Source of the DNA: Bacillus sp. J37
Lineage (GTDB): Bacteria > Bacillota > Bacilli > Bacillales > Bacillaceae
Direction of reading: 5' to 3'
Assembly: GCF_000518865.1 (NCBI RefSeq)
Contig: NZ_KI912515.1
Location: 81,802 to 145,801, forward strand
DNA length: 64,000 nt
Positions 7,917-16,444 of this stretch are shown one piece after another. Both the position numbers and the translations under genes were made by a program. Within the stretch, counting starts at the first letter, position 1. Each line of letters starts with the position of its first letter. Below the pieces are notes generated by a model. The model made no database searches. It was not told the DNA's origin and saw nothing but the letters and a program-made list of their open reading frames with translations.

Positions 7917-9089
7917 ATGAGTAAAACAAGAATAACAGCTGTTGATGTTGGTAATGATTGCGTGAAAGCTCTGTTTGGAAAAGGAGATTACGAATTATAT
8001 ATTCCTAACGTCATTGCGAGAGACACAGAAGATCGCCCTGTCATAGGTATAGAAGAGTTAAATGAAAAGAACCCTTTAGATGGTATTCATATTAGAGTTC
8101 ACTCCCCTGCCCTTAAAGAGAACAATGCGATTTATCGGGTAGGGAACTTAGCAACGAAAAGCGATAATCCAAGTGAGTTGGATCCAGGCAGCAGCAAGTC
8201 TGAGGAAGATCAAACACTTGTCATGCTTTTTACTTCATTAGCATTGGATGCTGTACGTGAAGAAAACAGCAATATTTTCAAAAAGACAAATAATGTCATT
8301 GATGCAAATTACACACTTGGGACAGGCTTGCCACTTCGTGAAGTGAAAGAAGGAAAAGATGTAGGGTATCGTTCACAATTATTAGGCTCTGTTCATCAGG
8401 TGGAATTTCTAGTAACGCCAAAGTACCAGGGAATAAAGGTTAATATTAAGTTTGATGAAGTAAAAGTATATCCTGAAGGGTTTGCGGCTTATATTAATCT
8501 GGTGATGGACAAGGATTTAAAAATCATCAATCGTGATTTAATAGATAAGCAGATTTTAATTCAAGATATTGGTGGTTTATCAACAGATGTTGCGGTGATT
8601 AAGAATCGAAATGTTGATGATGATAAAGCACAAGGCTTTAATTTAGGTGTTTCAGAATCATTAGAAGCGATAAGAGAAGAAATTCGAACAAAGCACGGAG
8701 TTGAGCTTGATAGCCGCCGTGATGTTGTGGATATTATTACAAGAAAAAATGACCGACATCATATAATGGTAAAAGGAAGCCGTACAAATGTCCATGACAT
8801 TACAGACCGCATTCTTCTTGAACTGGCAAAGAAACAATACCGTCATCTTCGTAATGTTTGGCAAAAAAACTCCCAAACTGAAATCTGCTATTTCGTTGGA
8901 GGAGGATCTATTGTTTTAAAAGAGTATATTAAGATGTTAAATAATAGTTTAGATGGCTATAATATTGAATTCTTTGAAGATGAAAAGGAAAGCATCTGGA
9001 TGATGGCGAACGCATACTATAAATTAATATCTGACTTTGTTAGAAAAACAAGTGAACCACAAAAGAAAAACGAGAAGCAAACAGTCTAA
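7917..9089 (+). CDS. ParM/StbA-family actin-like ATPase
   Basis: This actin-fold ATPase of DNA segregation systems has 390 residues. Phosphate-1 motif VDVGNDCVKALF lies at residues 9-20, phosphate-2 motif DIGGLSTDVAV near 220 and the adenosine motif FVGGGS near 326. ParM-type proteins polymerise into filaments that push apart DNA molecules bound by an adaptor at a centromere. The gene has a strong ribosome binding site (AGGAGAGGG). It lies between the octamer array and a ParR-like gene 19 bp downstream. No plasmid replication gene or integrase is in the window, so this looks like a chromosomal copy. Its actual cargo is unknown. Confidence 0.88.
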   Translation: MSKTRITAVDVGNDCVKALFGKGDYELYIPNVIARDTEDRPVIGIEELNEKNPLDGIHIRVHSPALKENNAIYRVGNLATKSDNPSELDPGSSKSEEDQTLVMLFTSLALDAVREENSNIFKKTNNVIDANYTLGTGLPLREVKEGKDVGYRSQLLGSVHQVEFLVTPKYQGIKVNIKFDEVKVYPEGFAAYINLVMDKDLKIINRDLIDKQILIQDIGGLSTDVAVIKNRNVDDDKAQGFNLGVSESLEAIREEIRTKHGVELDSRRDVVDIITRKNDRHHIMVKGSRTNVHDITDRILLELAKKQYRHLRNVWQKNSQTEICYFVGGGSIVLKEYIKMLNNSLDGYNIEFFEDEKESIWMMANAYYKLISDFVRKTSEPQKKNEKQTV

Positions 9090-9108
9090 AACAAATTAAG
9101 GTGGTTAC

Positions 9109-9705
9109 ATGAATAAAAAGGGTGCACCAACAATAAAAAGGGGACAAGCTATTACATTTCGCCTTCCATCTGATACACCTGATCATCTTATAAAACAGTT
9201 GGAAAAGCTTAAACAAACTGAAAAACGAAACTTTTCAAGTAAAATCGCAGAATTTGTTTTAGAAGGCGTTGGAAGCTCCTTAGCAAAGGATAGAGAAATG
9301 ATTAGTCTACCAATGCCCAAGCATTTATCAAAAGATCAGCGGAATTGGTTGAAACATTCACACTCAGAAGCATTGCTGGGAAGTATTGTCTATCAAATTT
9401 TATCAGATCCCGTAAGAGCAACTTCTATTTTGGCTTCATTAACAAGTAATGCGTTGGATATTGATGAAGCATTGTACTTGCAGGAAGTGGATATTGATGG
9501 AAATCAGGACCTTGAACAGGTAGAAATCGTTGAGTCGGCAAAACCTGAAGAAGAAGAGATTCCAAGTCTTGACGATGATGATATAGTAGACTTTGATTTT
9601 GACAGAATAGAAAGAGAGCTTGCATCTACTAAAGAGGAGGCTCAAGAGGAATCAGAAGATATGGAAGATCTTCTGGGGGACTTTTTAGCAAAAATGAATA
9701 AATAA
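9109..9705 (+). CDS. ParR-like DNA-binding adaptor protein
   Basis: This 198-residue protein follows the actin gene by 19 bp, with AAGGTGG before its ATG. Residues 15-50 (strand AITFRLPSDTPDHLIKQLEK, then a helix, then FSSKIAEFVLEG) fit a ribbon-helix-helix fold as in ParR. The C-terminal third is very acidic (EEEEIPSLDDDDIVDFDFD) and may contact the actin filament, as the ParR tail does. No family name is certain. By position and fold it is the likely partner that binds the upstream octamers and caps the filament. Confidence 0.65.
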   Translation: MNKKGAPTIKRGQAITFRLPSDTPDHLIKQLEKLKQTEKRNFSSKIAEFVLEGVGSSLAKDREMISLPMPKHLSKDQRNWLKHSHSEALLGSIVYQILSDPVRATSILASLTSNALDIDEALYLQEVDIDGNQDLEQVEIVESAKPEEEEIPSLDDDDIVDFDFDRIERELASTKEEAQEESEDMEDLLGDFLAKMNK

Positions 9706-9709
9706 AAAG

Positions 9710-9758
9710 CGTGAGGAATAAGACTTAGATAGGTGCAAATTACTGAGTCATCCTCACG
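9710..9758 (+). terminator. long-loop inverted repeat after the ParR-like gene
   Basis: CGTGAGGA (9710-9717) is complementary to TCCTCACG (9751-9758) across a 33-nt loop, followed by TAAATATTTT. It starts five bases after the stop codon and probably ends the parM-parR transcript, although the loop is unusually long. Confidence 0.45.
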
Positions 9759-9850
9759 TAAATATTTTAAAAAAATGCATTGACAGAAATATTGGGAAAA
9801 TAATACAATGAAGCAAGATCATATTTTTAACAGAATTGGAGGGTTACAAA

Positions 9851-9931
9851 ATGGAAAATGTAATGATGAATAAACCATTAAAAATTTCATATTGTAAAGT
9901 GACCCGCCAACAACAACGTTCATTTTTTTGA
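9851..9931 (+). CDS. leader peptide upstream of the bmrCD-type exporter
   Basis: A 26-codon reading frame starts at an ATG preceded by GGAGGG and ends KVTRQQQRSFF. Directly after it come a T-rich stretch, two AACGTT motifs and two rho-independent terminators. B. subtilis bmrCD is controlled by a translated leader (bmrB) through ribosome-dependent attenuation, and this reading frame occupies the same place. The repeated Gln/Arg/Phe codons near its end are a likely stall point. The function is inferred from position, and I cannot claim sequence identity with BmrB. Confidence 0.6.
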   Translation: MENVMMNKPLKISYCKVTRQQQRSFF

Positions 9932-9957
9932 AAACTTTTTTGGTAACGTTTATTCCT

Positions 9958-9991
9958 AACGCAGGTCACGATTATCGTGATGTGCGTTTTT
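9958..9991 (+). terminator. attenuator terminator 1 of the exporter leader
   Basis: AACGCA-GG-TCACG pairs with CGTGA-TG-TGCGTT around loop ATTAT, and TTTTT follows. It begins 26 nt after the leader-peptide stop codon. AACGTT at 9915-9920 and 9945-9950 are self-complementary and could form an alternative pairing. Confidence 0.7.
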
Positions 9992-10004
9992 ATATTGTTT
10001 GATC

Positions 10005-10037
10005 AGGTATTATGCACACTCGCATAATGCCTTTTTG
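10005..10037 (+). terminator. attenuator terminator 2 of the exporter leader
   Basis: An eleven-pair stem (AGGTATTATGC with GCATAATGCCT, one G-T pair) with a 6-nt loop and five T lies in tandem behind terminator 1. No gene end lies between them, so both appear to be regulatory. Confidence 0.8.
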
Positions 10038-10112
10038 TGTCTTATTTTCCAAATCCGGGCTTTTTAGCTCGTTTATATAGATTGATTTCATATGAAGAAG
10101 GGAGTTATTAAG

Positions 10113-10166
10113 ATGGTGAAGCATTTGATTAATCGTATTGATTTAGATTGGATGAAGGGTGGCTAA
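10113..10166 (+). CDS. possible second leader peptide (17 aa)
   Basis: GAAGGGAG precedes an ATG encoding MVKHLINRIDLDWMKGG. It lies after the two terminators and 40 bp before the exporter start, so it is translated only when attenuation is relieved. It could couple translation or be part of an older, longer leader peptide. Evidence is limited to the ribosome binding site and position. Confidence 0.4.
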   Translation: MVKHLINRIDLDWMKGG

Positions 10167-10206
10167 CCGGATTGACATTCATTCATATTAAGGGGAGGGA
10201 TTGTAG

Positions 10207-11955
10207 GTGTTTTCAGTATTTGGGAAATTAGGCTGGTTCTTTAAAGAACATTGGAGACGGTATGCAGTTGCCGTTTCGTTATTAATTATTGTTAGTATAT
10301 TAGACGTGATTCCGCCAAAAATTATTGGGATTGCTATTGATGATATTCAGTTTGGTCAAATGACAGGGGAGCGGTTATGGGAGCTATTATTTTTCTTCAT
10401 TGCTCTTATCATTCTTAGTTATGGAATTACCTATGTATGGATGTACCAGTTGTTTGGTGGGGCACACCTTATTGAACGGATTCTGAGATACCGGTTCATG
10501 AGACATTTATTATCAATGACTCCAAGTTTTTATGAAAAAAATCGAACTGGGGATTTAATGGCCAGAGCGACAAATGATTTAAAGGCGATTTCATTGACAG
10601 CAGGGTTTGGGATTCTCACGTTAGTGGATTCGACGATCTTCATGATCATTATTATTTTTGTGATGGGGTTTACGATTAGCTGGCAGCTTACACTGGCTGC
10701 ACTCATTCCGTTGCCGCTAATGGCTATAGCGATCAACTATTTCGGAAAGCTCATTCACAAGCGCTTTACGGTTGCCCAGGATGCCTTTGGAGACTTAAAT
10801 GACAATGTGCTTGAATCAGTAGCAGGTGTTCGGGTTATTCGCGCATATGTACAGGAAAAGGCGGATGAACAGCGTTTTAAGAACATGACTGAAGATGTGT
10901 ATGAGAAAAACATTGCAGTCGCAAAAGTTGATGCCCTTTTTGAACCGACGATTAAAATATTAGTAGGTTTAAGTTATTGTATAGGGTTGGGGTATGGTGC
11001 ATATCTTGTTTTTCATCAGATGATTACACTAGGAGAGCTTGTAAGCTTTAATATATACCTCGGAATGCTGATTTGGCCAATGTTCGCGGTTGGAGAATTG
11101 ATAAACATCCTCCAACGTGGAAACGCTTCATTAGATCGGGTGAATGAAATCCTTACTTATGAAGAGGATGTAAAGGATGTGCATGAACCAATTCAGCTAA
11201 ATATTCCCGAGGAAATTGTTTTCTCACATGTGACATTTCAATATCCAACGTCATCAACGGAAAACCTTCGGGACATCAGCTTAAAGGTGAAAAGAGGCCA
11301 AACAATCGGCATTGTTGGAAAAACGGGTTCAGGTAAAACAACCTTGCTCAAGCAGCTGATACGGGAGTATCCAACAGGTACAGGTGAAATTTTGATTTCA
11401 GGTCAGCGGATTGAATCCATCCTACTGGACACACTTCATTCCTGGATTGGATATGTTCCACAAGAGCAAATCTTATTTTCCAGAACGATTCGCGAAAATT
11501 TACAGTTTGGAAAAGAACAGGTGACAGAGGAAGAAATTGAGGAAGCACTCCGCTTAGCCGCTTTTGAAAATGATCTGTCTGTTCTTCCGAAAGGATTAGA
11601 AACATTAGTCGGCGAAAAGGGTGTGGCTCTTTCCGGTGGGCAAAAGCAAAGAATCTCGATTGCCCGCGCTTTAATAAAGGATCCTGAAATTCTGCTACTT
11701 GATGATGCAATGTCGGCAGTTGATGGAAAAACGGAAGCTAAAATTATCGGAAATATCCGAGAGGAGCGGAAAGGGAAAACCACTTTTATTTCTGCTCATC
11801 GTATATCTGCTGTTCAGCATGCAGATTGGATTATTGTGATGGATGAAGGAAAAATCGTGGAAGAAGGAACACATGATCAGCTGATTCAGCTTGGCAAGTG
11901 GTATAAAACGCAACATGATCGTCAACAAGCTGATTCGTATGGAGAGGTGAGCTAA
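10207..11955 (+). CDS. bmrC: multidrug ABC exporter half-transporter, BmrC (YheI) type
   Basis: This 582-residue half-transporter has six membrane helices (about residues 1-310) followed by an ATPase domain. Walker A is GKTGSGKTT, the signature is LSGGQKQR, and Walker B is LLLDDAMSAVD. The catalytic Glu after Walker B is Asp, as in the degenerate subunit of BmrCD heterodimers. Translation starts at a GTG with GGGGAGGG upstream. The stop codon directly abuts the ATG of bmrD. The pair is expected to form an inner-membrane drug exporter with one active ATP site, induced by ribosome-targeting drugs through the leader. Confidence 0.88.
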   Translation: MFSVFGKLGWFFKEHWRRYAVAVSLLIIVSILDVIPPKIIGIAIDDIQFGQMTGERLWELLFFFIALIILSYGITYVWMYQLFGGAHLIERILRYRFMRHLLSMTPSFYEKNRTGDLMARATNDLKAISLTAGFGILTLVDSTIFMIIIIFVMGFTISWQLTLAALIPLPLMAIAINYFGKLIHKRFTVAQDAFGDLNDNVLESVAGVRVIRAYVQEKADEQRFKNMTEDVYEKNIAVAKVDALFEPTIKILVGLSYCIGLGYGAYLVFHQMITLGELVSFNIYLGMLIWPMFAVGELINILQRGNASLDRVNEILTYEEDVKDVHEPIQLNIPEEIVFSHVTFQYPTSSTENLRDISLKVKRGQTIGIVGKTGSGKTTLLKQLIREYPTGTGEILISGQRIESILLDTLHSWIGYVPQEQILFSRTIRENLQFGKEQVTEEEIEEALRLAAFENDLSVLPKGLETLVGEKGVALSGGQKQRISIARALIKDPEILLLDDAMSAVDGKTEAKIIGNIREERKGKTTFISAHRISAVQHADWIIVMDEGKIVEEGTHDQLIQLGKWYKTQHDRQQADSYGEVS

Positions 11956-13989
11956 ATGAAGAAAGATTCAACAGGAAAACGACTCTTCCGCTATGCACTC
12001 CTCTATAAACGAACAATCTTGATTGCTCTTGCTATGTTAACCTTTGCTGTCGGAGCAGAACTAACAGGACCGTTTATCGCAAAGAGAATGATCGATCATC
12101 ATATGATGGGAATTGAAAAACCCTGGGTTGAAGTGCAGGAAAAGGATGATCAAACAGTCGTTTATCAAGATCAATTATTCAAAAAGAATGAGAATTTATC
12201 AGAGAGTGATTCACTTGGGAGCAATGAACTCCAAATTGTGCAGGTCGGTCGTTCTTTTTATGTGACAGAAGAGCATCTGCCTTTCGATGGAGAACGCTCA
12301 CTATCCGGTAATACATTAACAATTAGAAACGGATCACAAGAAGCAAGCTATGAGGTGAATAAACTATCAAGTCAAGAGCTGCTAACCTTTTATCAACCAG
12401 AGATTCGACCAATTGTTATGCTGCTCAGCTTTTATGTAGGATTGTTGCTTATCGCAGCCATCTTTCAATATGGAAAAACACTATTACTTCAAAAGGCGGC
12501 AAATCGTATTATTCAAAAAATGCGAACGGACGTTTTTGAACACATCCAGCGGGTGCCGATTCAATATTTTGATAACCTGCCGGCAGGGAAGGTAGTAGCA
12601 CGTGTAACGAACGATACAGAGGCTATAAGAGAATTATATGTTAAAGTGCTTGCGAGCTTCTTTACAAGCGGGATTTATATGACGGGAATTTTTGTTGCTT
12701 TATTTTTCCTGGATGTAAAGCTTGCTTTAATCACATTACTTCTGTTGCCAATTCTTATAGCTTGGACTGTCTTTTATCGAAAATTTGCTTCAAAATATAA
12801 TCATTTAATTCGTACAAGAGTCAGTGATATAAATGGGATGGTAAATGAATCGATTCAAGGTATGACAATTATTCGGGCATTTCGAAGAAAAAAGCAAACG
12901 ATCAATGAGTTCGAAGTATTAAATAAGGAGCACTTTACTTATCAAAATAAACTCTTAAGTCTAAATGCCCTTACATCACACAACCTTGTAAATGTTCTGC
13001 GAAACATTGCCTTTGTTGTACTCATTTGGTATTTTGGCGGGCAATCCCTCACAGCTGCAGGAATGATATCAATTGGTGTTCTCTATGCTTTTGTTGACTA
13101 TTTAAACCGATTATTCCAGCCGGTAACAGATATCGTTAATCAACTTGCACAGCTTGAGCAGGCGCGGGTTGCTGCAGAGCGGGTTTTTGAATTGCTCGAT
13201 GAAAAGGGAGAAGAAGTCAATGTAGAGCAACTTCCTCGTTTTGAAGGAAACGTCGAGTTTAAAGATGTTTCTTTTTCTTACAATGGCGAGAATGATGTGT
13301 TAAAGAATATCTCTTTTACAGCCAAAAAAGGAGAAACAGTAGCATTAGTCGGGCATACAGGTTCAGGGAAAAGCTCCATTATCAATCTGTTATTTCGTTA
13401 CTATGACATTAATAGAGGGATGATTACGATTGACGGTATGGATACAAGTGAAATTCCTCGTCAACAGCTCAGAAAGCATATGGGAATTGTTTTGCAAGAT
13501 CCGTTTCTATTCACGGGGACAATAGAAACGAATGTGAGCTTGGATAATCCTGAGATTTCGAAAGAAACAATTAGAGAGGCACTGTGCAATGTTGGGGCGG
13601 AAAGATTTATTAAACAGCTACCTAAGCAATTTGAAGAGCCTGTGCTAGAAAAGGGAAGTACTTTATCGGCAGGTGAAAGACAGCTTATCTCATTTGCGCG
13701 TGCCCTTGCCTATGATCCGGCCATTTTAATTTTGGATGAGGCAACGGCCAATATCGATACAGAAACAGAGGCCATTATTCAAAAGGCCTTAAATGTTGTG
13801 AAAGAAGGTAGAACAACATTTGTGATTGCCCACAGACTTTCGACCATTCGAAATGCCGATCAAATTCTCGTATTGGATCATGGTGAAATAGTGGAAAGAG
13901 GAAATCATGAGGAATTGCTCGAGAAAAAAGGAAAATACTATAAAATGCATCAATTGCAATTAGGCAAAGAAATGGTAAATGCGGGATGA
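11956..13989 (+). CDS. bmrD: multidrug ABC exporter half-transporter, BmrD (YheH) type
   Basis: This 677-residue partner of BmrC has six membrane helices and an ATPase domain. An extra extracytoplasmic insertion of about 100 residues lies between helices 1 and 2 (residues about 50-145), as in the YheH type. Walker A is GHTGSGKSS and Walker B has the catalytic Glu (LILDEATANID), while the signature is altered to LSAGERQL. Together with the Asp in BmrC this gives one consensus and one degenerate ATP site. There is no gap between the genes, so translation is coupled. Confidence 0.88.
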   Translation: MKKDSTGKRLFRYALLYKRTILIALAMLTFAVGAELTGPFIAKRMIDHHMMGIEKPWVEVQEKDDQTVVYQDQLFKKNENLSESDSLGSNELQIVQVGRSFYVTEEHLPFDGERSLSGNTLTIRNGSQEASYEVNKLSSQELLTFYQPEIRPIVMLLSFYVGLLLIAAIFQYGKTLLLQKAANRIIQKMRTDVFEHIQRVPIQYFDNLPAGKVVARVTNDTEAIRELYVKVLASFFTSGIYMTGIFVALFFLDVKLALITLLLLPILIAWTVFYRKFASKYNHLIRTRVSDINGMVNESIQGMTIIRAFRRKKQTINEFEVLNKEHFTYQNKLLSLNALTSHNLVNVLRNIAFVVLIWYFGGQSLTAAGMISIGVLYAFVDYLNRLFQPVTDIVNQLAQLEQARVAAERVFELLDEKGEEVNVEQLPRFEGNVEFKDVSFSYNGENDVLKNISFTAKKGETVALVGHTGSGKSSIINLLFRYYDINRGMITIDGMDTSEIPRQQLRKHMGIVLQDPFLFTGTIETNVSLDNPEISKETIREALCNVGAERFIKQLPKQFEEPVLEKGSTLSAGERQLISFARALAYDPAILILDEATANIDTETEAIIQKALNVVKEGRTTFVIAHRLSTIRNADQILVLDHGEIVERGNHEELLEKKGKYYKMHQLQLGKEMVNAG

Positions 13990-14047
13990 TAGAGGTTTCA
14001 TTTGCCTAAATAGAGGGAAGGGTACAAGTAATAGGAGGTAATTGTTC

Positions 14048-14152
14048 ATGAAAATGGTAAAAAAACTCATAAAATGGGCACCAATTATCTACCCGATTGT
14101 TAAGAAAATCCTTCACAAACGTAAGACAGGTAATATGAGATCAGGAATATAA
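14048..14152 (+). CDS. 34-residue cationic amphipathic peptide
   Basis: TAGGAGGT precedes an ATG that opens a 34-codon gene reading MKMVKKLIKWAPIIYPIVKK and a basic tail. It has nine Lys and two Arg and no acidic residue. It lies 58 bp after bmrD and just before a strong terminator, so it is the last gene of the bmr unit. The hydrophobic middle suggests membrane association. I do not recognise a named family, and a role in exporter function is unproven. Confidence 0.6.
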   Translation: MKMVKKLIKWAPIIYPIVKKILHKRKTGNMRSGI

Positions 14153-14157
14153 AATGG

Positions 14158-14191
14158 AAGAGCTGGCCATAAAATGATGGCCAGCTCTTTT
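14158..14191. terminator. bidirectional terminator
   Basis: A perfect 13-bp stem (AAGAGCTGGCCAT with ATGGCCAGCTCTT) has a 6-nt loop, with T on one side and A on the other. It lies between the convergent small-peptide gene and the DUF421 gene. Confidence 0.92.
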
Positions 14192-14915
14192 AATGTCTAA
14201 TAGGCGGAAGGGGAATTTGCGGTTCTTTTGCTAAAGAAATATGTAACGCCTGGTCATGATTGACAGATGCGTAAAAGATTTGGTGATAATCAATAATGCC
14301 ATGCCGAGATAGTTGTTGCCGGAGCCACTCTTCATCGAGGTTTAAATAATTTAAAGAGTCTTTATAGACATTTCCTTCTATAATGACAGGAAAGGATATA
14401 TTATTTCCAGTTGGCTGAAGATCAAGGTCCTCTTTCGTTACAGTTTGCTTAGAGATCTTCTTCAATACACTTAGTGCACCATCTGCCTCAATGACCGCTA
14501 AATCAACCTCTGCAGGATCAAAAACATTTTTTCCCCTCAACATCTGAAGAATATTATCAATGGAATATCCTATTTTCTTCATATTATCAACTAAGAAGTT
14601 TCCATCTTTGATGACAAGGGTTGGCTCAAATGTAATGAGTTTTCCGAATCTCCGGCTTTTTATTTTCCAATGAGTAACGAGTTTTTGAAGAAGTCCAATC
14701 ATGACAATGGTAAATGCAGTTGGAAGATGTTTAATTTCAGGATCAGCGATGTCAGCACCAACAACCGCTCCTAAGATAATAATAATGAGAAAATCAAAAA
14801 TGGGTAATTCCCCAATTGTTCTCTTTCCCATATAGATGGTGGTAAACAAGAGTAAAGGAAGGATTGTCACGATTCGTCCAAGAACAATCAACAAATCCTT
14901 TAGCGTCTCTTCCAT
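14190..14915 (-). CDS. DUF421 (YetF-family) membrane protein
   Basis: This 241-residue protein has three N-terminal membrane helices (about residues 8-90), with the family motif MGKRTIGELPIFDFLIIIIL. A cytoplasmic alpha/beta domain follows, in which EPTLVIKDGNFLVDNMKK is typical. B. subtilis YetF, YrbG and YdfS are of this type. Their molecular role is poorly defined, and links to sporulation membranes or germination have been suggested. A strong AAGGAGG precedes the ATG. It is a single gene ending in a shared terminator. Confidence 0.88.
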   Translation of the reverse strand: MEETLKDLLIVLGRIVTILPLLLFTTIYMGKRTIGELPIFDFLIIIILGAVVGADIADPEIKHLPTAFTIVMIGLLQKLVTHWKIKSRRFGKLITFEPTLVIKDGNFLVDNMKKIGYSIDNILQMLRGKNVFDPAEVDLAVIEADGALSVLKKISKQTVTKEDLDLQPTGNNISFPVIIEGNVYKDSLNYLNLDEEWLRQQLSRHGIIDYHQIFYASVNHDQALHISLAKEPQIPLPPIRH

Positions 14916-15002
14916 CCTTTTGCCTCCTTAAATGATATCAATAGGCAAAGGATTTCCATAAATAGAAAGATAGATACATGAGTTGTTTTATAGGATGTGA
15001 TT

Positions 15003-16250
15003 TTATGCTTTAGGTTCAGGAACTTTTGTAAGAATCACAAAACCAATAATAAAGAGAATAACAAGACTGAAAACACCCAGGCTGGAATTACCGGTTAATT
15101 GTGCAGTCATTGCTACAAGTAAAGGACCCATAATTGATGCAAACTTTCCAAAAATATTATAAAAACCGAAGAATTCATTTGCTTTTTCTTTTGGAATAAG
15201 CTTGGCAAAATAAGATCTACTTAGAGCCTGAATGCCTCCTTGTGACGTAGCGACAAGCATGGCAAGGATCCAGAAGTCCAACGTGGTCTCAAGAAAATAT
15301 GCGTAAATACAAACGATCATGTAAATGAAGATGCCAACATACAACATTTTTTTACCTGTAAACGTTTCAGAAAGCCTTCCGTACAGAATAGAAAATGGTG
15401 CTGCTACCACTTGTGTAACAAAGAGCACAATAAGGAGGTCTGTTGAGCCGATTCCCAAATCAGTCCCATAGGCAGTGGACATGGTGATAATTGTTCCGAC
15501 TCCATCAATATAGAAAAAATAAGCAAGAAGAAATAAAAATAATGCCCGATGTTTTCGAATTTCAGTCAAGGTGTTCCAAAGTCTTTTGAAGCTGTTCATA
15601 ACTGGATTTCGTTCCCGCTTTATAAAGTGATGCTGTTGAACATGCTTAAGCAATGGAATCGTAAAAATCCCCCACCATACAGCTGTGATGATAAATGCTA
15701 TTTTACTTGCCATAACAGTTGAAATTGGCAGGATTCCATTTTGTGATAAAACAATAATTGCGATGCTTATGATAAATGGAATCGTACTTCCGATATAACC
15801 TAAACCGTATCCGCGGGCAGACACAAGATTCATTCTGGATTCAGATGTCACATCTACTAAAAATGCATCATAAAAAATATTGGTTCCTGAAAAACCAATG
15901 GTTGCGAGTGTATAGCAAACTAACAAAAGAACCCATTGTTCCGCGGGAATAAAGGCAAGAATTCCGGTAAACCCAATCCCTAGTAAAAAAAAGAACGAAA
16001 AGAAACGTTTTTTATATCCCTGATAATCAGCGATTGTCCCTAAAATCGGGCCAAGCATCGCTAAAATAAAGGTTGCAATGGCAATCGTATATCCTAAATA
16101 AGCGGTAGAATCTGCCGGGCTAACCCCCGCATTTGTCGCTGCGCTTTTATAAAAAATGGGAAACACAGCTGTTGAAATAATAATAGAATAGGCAGAGCTA
16201 CCCCAATCATAGAAAATCCAACTATTCTCTTCTTTTGAAAAACGCCTCAT
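15003..16250 (-). CDS. MFS transporter of the UMF1 (YxiO/Atg22-like) family
   Basis: This 415-residue transporter has twelve predicted helices. The N terminus RFSKEENSWIFYDWGSSAYS and the loop LGPILGTIADYQGYKKR are UMF1 hallmarks. In B. subtilis YxiO is the closest named relative, and the substrate is unknown. The frame is open to 16316. GGGAGG is 8 nt from the ATG at 16250 and only 2 nt from the ATG at 16256, so 16250 is preferred. No terminator is evident. Confidence 0.85.
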   Translation of the reverse strand: MRRFSKEENSWIFYDWGSSAYSIIISTAVFPIFYKSAATNAGVSPADSTAYLGYTIAIATFILAMLGPILGTIADYQGYKKRFFSFFFLLGIGFTGILAFIPAEQWVLLLVCYTLATIGFSGTNIFYDAFLVDVTSESRMNLVSARGYGLGYIGSTIPFIISIAIIVLSQNGILPISTVMASKIAFIITAVWWGIFTIPLLKHVQQHHFIKRERNPVMNSFKRLWNTLTEIRKHRALFLFLLAYFFYIDGVGTIITMSTAYGTDLGIGSTDLLIVLFVTQVVAAPFSILYGRLSETFTGKKMLYVGIFIYMIVCIYAYFLETTLDFWILAMLVATSQGGIQALSRSYFAKLIPKEKANEFFGFYNIFGKFASIMGPLLVAMTAQLTGNSSLGVFSLVILFIIGFVILTKVPEPKA

Positions 16251-16407
16251 ACTCATGGCCTCCCTAGTAGATGTACAATCATATTTTACAAGATTTTCAA
16301 GGCGAAAATAGAACAATACAAAAATTTAATATTTGGTTAATAAAGCATTAACATTAAGATAGTGATAATGATGGTTCCGTTTACATTTATGTATATTCCA
16401 AGGAGGA

Positions 16408-16444
16408 AAAAATAATCCAACCCCAAAGAAGAGTTAGATTATTT
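16408..16444 (-). terminator. terminator of the GNAT gene
   Basis: AATAATCCAAC-CC pairs with G-GTTaGATTATT around a short loop. On the minus strand it runs into TTTTTTCC. An AAGGAGG at 16400-16406 on the plus strand has no start codon after it and is taken as chance. Confidence 0.6.

Noticed and set aside
7917..9705. ParM/ParR genes as part of an integrated plasmid or prophage
   Set aside because: No integrase, replication, transfer or phage structural gene and no attachment-site repeat is seen on either side; the question stays open beyond the window.
11348..11783. Two overlapping minus-strand frames of 115-120 codons inside bmrC
   Set aside because: They are antisense to strongly conserved ATPase motifs, without ribosome binding sites.
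16400..16430. AAGGAGG at 16400 as the start signal of a plus-strand gene
   Set aside because: No start codon follows at a usable distance and the sequence is the terminator stem of the GNAT gene.
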